NCBI GenBank assembly: GCA_023388335.1
Contig: JAEWGL010000101.1
Coordinates: forward strand, 1 to 38,791
Length of the DNA stretch: 38,791 bases
DNA from: Pseudomonadota bacterium
Lineage (GTDB): Bacteria; Pseudomonadota; Gammaproteobacteria; Pseudomonadales; Pseudomonadaceae
Direction: 5' to 3'
Shown here: piece after piece, positions 34,399-38,791 of the stretch
How the letters are laid out: the number at the start of each line of letters is the position of its first letter
Numbering within the stretch: position 1 is the stretch's first letter
Translations under genes and position numbers: made by a program
The notes under the pieces: generated by a model
Seen by the model: the letters and a program-made list of their open reading frames with translations, nothing else
The model's database searches: none
Told to the model about the DNA's origin: nothing

Positions 34399-35265
34399 CT
34401 ATTGTTGTTTGCCCGACGACGTGTAGCCGACGAACTCGTTGTGTAGAGCGGCAGTTGCTTCCAAGCGTTTTTCAACATCAGGCCCGAGCTTTTTACAGAC
34501 CTCGTTGACCATCAGGTGCACCCACGACAGCATGGTCGCGGTGGATTCCCAGAACAGATCGAATTCGGTGGGGATACGGAACACCTCGTCAGCGTTGGCA
34601 TCGGCCCAGTCACAGAAGGTGTCGGTAACCAGTGTTACCGCAATGCCCGCTTCGCGCGCCTTGCGGCACAGGGTAAGGGCGTGGCGCGAGTAACGTCGGG
34701 CCTCGAATACCACCAATGCGCTGTCTTCGGCGCGGCTGAGCAGCACGTCGCCAAAATGCCCGGCGCTGCCGTCGACCGGTTGCACGCCATCGCGCAGGTA
34801 CTGCAGCAGGTGGGTCATGCACAGGGCGATGCCACGCTCGGTCTGGAAACCGGCGACGAACACCCGCGGTTTCTCGGCCAGGCGCTGGGCGACCTTTTGC
34901 CAGGCGTCGCTACGGCTGTATTCGTAGACCCTTACCAAGGCCGCCACTTCCAGCTCCAGGCTGCGTGAGCGGTCCGGTGCTTCGCGGCTTTGGCGGAATT
35001 CTTGCATTCGATCGCCAACCAGCCAGGGCCCGTCGCCCAGGTCATTTTGCAGGTCGCTCTTGAGCGCCTTGAAGTGCGCATAGCCGAGCGAACGACAGAA
35101 GCGTCCGACGCTGGATTCGCTGACCCCGATCTTCGTCGCGATGCTGGCCGAGGTCTGAAAGGGCAGCTCTTGCAGGTTGGCGAGCATGTAGGTGGCGATC
35201 TTGCGGCCCGAGGCGGCGGCACTGTGCAGGCTTTGCTCAAGGCGTTGCTTGATCGGTTGGCTCAC
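34399..35265 (-). CDS. RpiR family transcriptional regulator of the D-lysine operon
   Basis: The roughly 288-residue protein has an N-terminal RpiR helix-turn-helix (ASIATKIGVSESSVGRFCRSLGY) and a C-terminal SIS domain (ALCMTHLLQYLRDGVQPV...DSALVVFEARRYSRHALTLCRKA), which in this family senses sugar phosphates or, here, perhaps lysine catabolites. A GTG at 35265 with GGAG 9 bases upstream is the best start. An ATG at 35319 would add 18 residues but has no ribosome site and abuts the operator-like palindromes. It is the first gene of the transport-amaD operon and divergent from dpkA. Confidence 0.88.
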   Translation of the reverse strand: MSQPIKQRLEQSLHSAAASGRKIATYMLANLQELPFQTSASIATKIGVSESSVGRFCRSLGYAHFKALKSDLQNDLGDGPWLVGDRMQEFRQSREAPDRSRSLELEVAALVRVYEYSRSDAWQKVAQRLAEKPRVFVAGFQTERGIALCMTHLLQYLRDGVQPVDGSAGHFGDVLLSRAEDSALVVFEARRYSRHALTLCRKAREAGIAVTLVTDTFCDWADANADEVFRIPTEFDLFWESTATMLSWVHLMVNEVCKKLGPDVEKRLEATAALHNEFVGYTSSGKQQ

Positions 35266-35322
35266 GGGCGGCTCCGGACTGGATAAGGCTTGCGAATGAA
35301 AATGAATGTTTTCTGTCATCAA

Positions 35323-35347
35323 GTCAATATTTGACAGATAGCTGTCA
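35323..35347. promoter_or_regulatory. Overlapping inverted repeats between rpiR and dpkA
   Basis: GTCAA-TAT-TTGAC (35323-35335) overlaps TGACAG-ATAG-CTGTCA (35332-35347), and the repeated TGTCA half-site also occurs at 35314-35318. It lies in the shared divergent control region and is the probable operator for the RpiR protein (inference). Confidence 0.55.
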
Positions 35348-35413
35348 TCGGGAGGACAGTCTTGCCATTGCCAAACGCTGTCGCCCATTCAATTTCCAAC
35401 AAGGGAGCTTCAG

Positions 35414-36436
35414 ATGTCCGCACCTTCCGACACGACCGTGCGCGTGCCTTTCACTGAGCTGCAGGCGCTGTTGCAGCGCATCTTCCAGCGTCACGGCTGC
35501 GCCGGCCCGGTGGCCGCGGCGTTGGCTCACAATTGCGCCAGCGCTCAGCGCGACGGCGCCCACAGCCATGGGGTGTTTCGCATCCCAGGTTATGTGTCGA
35601 CGCTGGCCAGCGGCTGGGTCGATGGCCAGGCGCAACCGCAGGTGGTGGACGTGGCGCCGGGATTTGTCCGGGTCGACGCTGGCGGTGGTTTCGCCCAGCC
35701 AGCGCTCAGTGCGGCGCGCCCTTTGCTGGTGGAAAAGGCGCGCCATGCCGGCATCGCCGTGCTGGCGATCCACAATTCCCATCATTTCGCTGCCCTGTGG
35801 CCCGACGTCGAGCCTTTCGCCGATGAGGGGCTGGTGGCCCTGAGCGTGGTCAACAGCATGACCTGCGTAGTGCCTCATGGCGCACGCAAGCCGCTGTTCG
35901 GTACCAACCCCATCGCCTTCGCGGCCCCATGCGCGGGGACCGATCCGATCGTCTTCGACATGGCCACCAGCGCCATGGCCCACGGCGATGTGCAGATTGC
36001 TGCGCGCCAAGGACAGACGTTGCCGCCGGGCATGGGCGTGGACGCCGACGGCCAGCCAACCTGCGATCCCCAGGCCATTCTCGACGGCGGCGCCTTGCTG
36101 CCGTTTGGCGGACACAAGGGCTCGGCCTTGTCGATGATGGTCGAGCTGCTCGCCGCGGCGTTGACTGGCGGGCATTTCTCCTGGGAGTTCGACTGGTCGC
36201 GGCACCCCGGTGCGAAGACCCCCTGGACCGGGCAATTGCTCATCGTCATCGACCCGAGCAAGGCCGAAGGCGAGCGTTTCGCCCAGCGCAGCCATGAGCT
36301 GGTGGAGCAGATGCAGGCAGCCGGGCTGCAGCGTCTGCCGGGTGAACGCCGTTACCGCGAGCGGGCGGTAGCGAACCGAGAGGGGGTGGCGGTGACTTCG
36401 CGCGAACTGCAGGAGCTTCGGGATCTGCTGGGTTGA
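35414..36436 (+). CDS. dpkA: Delta1-piperideine-2-carboxylate / delta1-pyrroline-2-carboxylate reductase
   Basis: The 340-residue protein belongs to the MDH/LDH2 oxidoreductase superfamily (not the classical Rossmann fold). It closely resembles Pseudomonas DpkA: DGAHSHGVFR with catalytic S51/H52, HNSHHFAALWPDVEP, SMTCVVPHGARKPLFGTNP and FGGHKGSALSMMVELL. It reduces piperideine-2-carboxylate to L-pipecolate with NADPH, the key step of D-lysine catabolism. GGAG precedes the ATG. It is divergent from the rpiR-transport-amaD operon and upstream of amaC. Confidence 0.94.
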   Translation: MSAPSDTTVRVPFTELQALLQRIFQRHGCAGPVAAALAHNCASAQRDGAHSHGVFRIPGYVSTLASGWVDGQAQPQVVDVAPGFVRVDAGGGFAQPALSAARPLLVEKARHAGIAVLAIHNSHHFAALWPDVEPFADEGLVALSVVNSMTCVVPHGARKPLFGTNPIAFAAPCAGTDPIVFDMATSAMAHGDVQIAARQGQTLPPGMGVDADGQPTCDPQAILDGGALLPFGGHKGSALSMMVELLAAALTGGHFSWEFDWSRHPGAKTPWTGQLLIVIDPSKAEGERFAQRSHELVEQMQAAGLQRLPGERRYRERAVANREGVAVTSRELQELRDLLG

Positions 36437-36554
36437 ACCGCTTATGCAGGCCTGCACTGAATCCTTGCGCACCGGAGATGTTCGTTCGCTGCTGCTGCAG
36501 GTATCCTCAGGGCAGTTTTTACCCGATCTGTCCTGACCCAAGGAGCTGTGCGCT

Positions 36555-37754
36555 GTGTTCAAACATGTCGATGCCTATGCCGGCGATCCGATCCTCTCGC
36601 TGATGGAAACCTTCAAGGCCGATCCCCGCGCCGACAAGGTCAACCTGAGTATCGGTCTGTATTACGACGCCGCGGGCGTGGTGCCGCAGTTGGCGGCGGT
36701 GGGCGAGGCCGAGCAGCGCCTGGCCGGCAAGCCCCATGAAGCGTCGCTGTACCTGCCGATGGAAGGGTTGGCCAGCTACCGCCGGGCGATCCAGACGCTG
36801 CTGTTCGGCGCGGATCATCCGGCCGTGACCGGCGGGTGTGTGGCCACCGTGCAGACCGTGGGCGGTTCCGGTGCGCTGAAGGTCGGGGCCGACTTCCTCA
36901 AACGTTACTTCCCCGAAGCCGAAGTCTGGGTCAGCAACCCGACCTGGGACAACCACCGGGCAATCTTCGAAGGCGCCGGTTTCAAGGTCCATACCTACCC
37001 GTACTTCGACCCCGCCAGCCGCGGCCTGGACTTCGACGGCATGCTCACCACGTTGCAGGGCCTGGCGGCCAACAGCGTCGTGCTGCTGCACCCGTGCTGC
37101 CACAACCCGACCGGTGTCGACCTTGACCCCAGCCAGTGGCAGCAGGTGGCCGAGGTGGTCAAGTCGCGCAACCTGATCCCCTTCCTCGACATCGCTTACC
37201 AGGGCTTCGGCGAGGGCCTGGTGGAGGATGCCTATGCGATCCGCGAGATGGCTCGTGCTGGCGTGCCGTGCCTGGTCAGCAACTCGTTCTCGAAGATCTT
37301 CTCGTTGTACGGCGAGCGGGTAGGAGGGTTATCGGTAGTCTGTGACGATGCCGACACCGCGCTGAGCGTGCTGGGCCAGCTCAAGGCCACGGTTCGGCGC
37401 AACTACTCGAGCCCGCCCAACTTCGGCGCCCAGCTGGTGGCCGGCGTGCTCGGCGATGCGGGGCTGAACGCGCAGTGGGAGACTGAGGTCGAGCAGATGC
37501 GCCAGCGCATCCTGGACATGCGCCAGGGGCTGGTCGATGCCTTGGCGGTGCTGCTGCCGGGCCAGGATTTCCAGTTCTTCCTGCGTCAGCGCGGCATGTT
37601 CAGCTACACAGGGTTCGGCGTCGAGCAGGTGCGTCGCCTGCGCGATGAGTTCGGCGTGTACCTGATCGACAGTGGCCGGGTGTGCATGGCCGGCTTGCGT
37701 CCGGACAACCTGCAGCAGGTCGCCCAGGCGTTCGCAGCGGTTCAGGTTCGCTGA
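36555..37754 (+). CDS. amaC: PLP-dependent aromatic/D-lysine-associated aminotransferase
   Basis: The 399-residue fold-type I aminotransferase is of the AspC/TyrB family. Motifs are HNPTG with N184, D212 and Y215 (LDIAYQGF), K247 for the PLP Schiff base (SNSFSKIFSLYGERVG), and the C-terminal carboxylate-binding Arg in GRVCMAGL. The start is a GTG with AGGAG at good spacing. In P. putida the syntenic AmaC deaminates lysine to 2-keto-6-aminocaproate (from memory). It follows dpkA after 118 bases that may hold its own promoter. Confidence 0.9.
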   Translation: MFKHVDAYAGDPILSLMETFKADPRADKVNLSIGLYYDAAGVVPQLAAVGEAEQRLAGKPHEASLYLPMEGLASYRRAIQTLLFGADHPAVTGGCVATVQTVGGSGALKVGADFLKRYFPEAEVWVSNPTWDNHRAIFEGAGFKVHTYPYFDPASRGLDFDGMLTTLQGLAANSVVLLHPCCHNPTGVDLDPSQWQQVAEVVKSRNLIPFLDIAYQGFGEGLVEDAYAIREMARAGVPCLVSNSFSKIFSLYGERVGGLSVVCDDADTALSVLGQLKATVRRNYSSPPNFGAQLVAGVLGDAGLNAQWETEVEQMRQRILDMRQGLVDALAVLLPGQDFQFFLRQRGMFSYTGFGVEQVRRLRDEFGVYLIDSGRVCMAGLRPDNLQQVAQAFAAVQVR

Positions 37755-37763
37755 CATGCGCCG

Positions 37764-37805
37764 CTGCCTGTAGGAACGCGGCATCAGGCGCGCTCCTACA
37801 GGCAG
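37764..37805. repeat. REP-like hairpin after amaC
   Basis: Arms CTGCCTGTAGGAACGCG and CGCGCTCCTACAGGCAG, with one mismatch and an 8-base loop, contain the Pseudomonas REP core (CTGTAGGAGCG). It lies 9 bases after the amaC stop and probably acts as transcript end or stabiliser. Confidence 0.7.
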
Positions 37806-37961
37806 GTCGCAACCTCCAGGTGCAACCATCCCTCGGACGGGACTTTGCAAGTGCAACCCAATCAGCGCACAATCGCGCCCCTCTTTTTCGGTTGAGGTGC
37901 GCGGAGCGTCTGTTTCGCCATTCTCAGCCTGTTACAGTCTTGCGAGTGGAGTTGCACCCGG

Positions 37962-38791
37962 ATGAATGAGCAGGCCCCAAGCGTTGAACAACGCTTTGAA
38001 TCGACCCCAGCCGCTGCACTTGGCAGCTGGTCCCGTCATGACACCACCTGGATGCTGGGCCTGTTCGGCACGGCTATCGGCGCCGGTACGCTGTTCCTGC
38101 CGATCAACGCTGGCCTGGGCGGTTTCTGGCCTCTGCTGATCTTGGCCTTGCTGGCCTTCCCGATGACCTACTACGCCCACCGCGGGCTTACCCGTTTCGT
38201 CCTGTCGGGGCGCGAGGGCAGCGACATCACTCATGTGGTCGAAGAACACTTCGGCATCACGGCCGGCGCGCTGATCACCGTGCTGTACTTCCTTGCCATC
38301 TTCCCCATCCTGCTGATCTACAGCGTGGCCCTGACCAATACCGTCAGCAGCTTCATGGAACACCAACTGCACATGACCCCGCCGCCACGAGTGCTGCTGT
38401 CGTTCGTGCTGATCCTCGGCCTGCTGGCCATCGTGCGTTGCGGCGAGCAGGCCACGGTCAGGGTCATGAGCCTGCTGGTCTACCCGTTCATCGTCGCCCT
38501 CGCCCTGCTGGCGCTGTACCTGATCCCGCACTGGAACGGCGGCATCCTCGACAGCGTCAGCCAGGTACCGACCGGCTCGGCGTTCCTGCACACCCTGTGG
38601 CTGGCGATCCCGGTGATGGTCTTTTCGTTCAACCACTCGCCGATCATCTCGGCCTTCGCCGTCGACCAGAAGCGCCGCTACGGCGTCAATGCCGATGAAC
38701 GCAGCGGGCAGATCCTGGCCCGCGCCCACCTGCTGATGGTGGCGATGGTGTTGTTCTTCGTCTTCAGCTGTGTGCTGACCCTGAGCAGCGC
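37962..38791 (+). CDS. SdaC/HAAAP-family amino acid permease (3' truncated by window edge)
   Basis: The open frame from the ATG at 37962 runs off the window (276 codons seen). It shows repeated membrane segments with the HAAAP opening WMLGLFGTAIGAGTLFLPIN, then FLAIFPILLIYSVALTNTV and LWLAIPVMVFSFNHSPIIS, as in SdaC/YhaO-type serine/threonine transporters and the tryptophan/tyrosine permeases. It imports amino acids with protons across the inner membrane. The position next to amaC and the D-lysine genes makes a lysine-related substrate possible, but the sequence cannot separate this from serine. Confidence 0.87.
   Translation, partial: MNEQAPSVEQRFESTPAAALGSWSRHDTTWMLGLFGTAIGAGTLFLPINAGLGGFWPLLILALLAFPMTYYAHRGLTRFVLSGREGSDITHVVEEHFGITAGALITVLYFLAIFPILLIYSVALTNTVSSFMEHQLHMTPPPRVLLSFVLILGLLAIVRCGEQATVRVMSLLVYPFIVALALLALYLIPHWNGGILDSVSQVPTGSAFLHTLWLAIPVMVFSFNHSPIISAFAVDQKRRYGVNADERSGQILARAHLLMVAMVLFFVFSCVLTLSS

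Overview
The window is GC-rich, densely coded DNA whose genes match the Pseudomonas putida group. Supporting signs are a DUF1652 gene, a DkgB-type reductase, REP-like hairpins, and above all a D-lysine catabolic cluster and a galactarate cluster in the order I remember from P. putida KT2440 (about PP_3590-PP_3603). The left end resembles the KT2440 PP_3753-PP_3761 neighbourhood. These locus parallels are from memory and were not searched. I see no tRNA, rRNA, CRISPR array, insertion sequence or prophage.

Left (1-5035): a co-directional, tightly overlapping signalling operon. It encodes a multi-receiver hybrid histidine kinase (5' end outside the window), a CheR methyltransferase, a CheB methylesterase domain without receiver, a receiver-kinase hybrid and a stand-alone receiver. 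Next (5041-8895) is a short-chain acyl module on the minus strand: thiolase, 3-hydroxybutyryl-CoA dehydrogenase and a TetR regulator, with a divergent AraC regulator.

Middle (9029-22642): a mosaic of small units. These are DkgB reductase, a LysE exporter, an alpha/beta hydrolase, DUF1652, Yip1 and DUF4142 proteins, ureidoglycine aminohydrolase (allE), an organosulfur pair (SsuA-like binding protein plus FMN-dependent monooxygenase) beside a YeeE/YedE sulfur transporter, a quinone oxidoreductase, a LysR regulator and a small secreted hypothetical.

Galactarate block (21893-28495): a GntR/FCD regulator (plus strand) faces a minus-strand operon kdgD-gudP-garD-KGSADH. GudP imports the aldarate, GarD dehydrates it to 5-keto-4-deoxyglucarate, KdgD converts that to 2-oxoglutarate semialdehyde, and the dehydrogenase yields 2-oxoglutarate. 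A perfect 9-1-9 inverted repeat lies upstream of kdgD, and an 11-base stretch of it recurs upstream of the regulator gene.

Right (28824-38791): a gamma-glutamyl-GABA-hydrolase-like amidotransferase, then the D-lysine region. A minus-strand operon encodes an RpiR regulator, binding protein, two permeases, D-amino acid dehydrogenase (amaD) and ATPase. Divergent dpkA and amaC supply piperideine-2-carboxylate reductase and an aminotransferase. A SdaC/HAAAP-type amino acid permease runs off the right edge. No clearly unprecedented system is visible. The best leads are unexplained inverted repeats at regulatory positions, an orphan CheR/CheB phosphorelay, and a few unrecognised small proteins.
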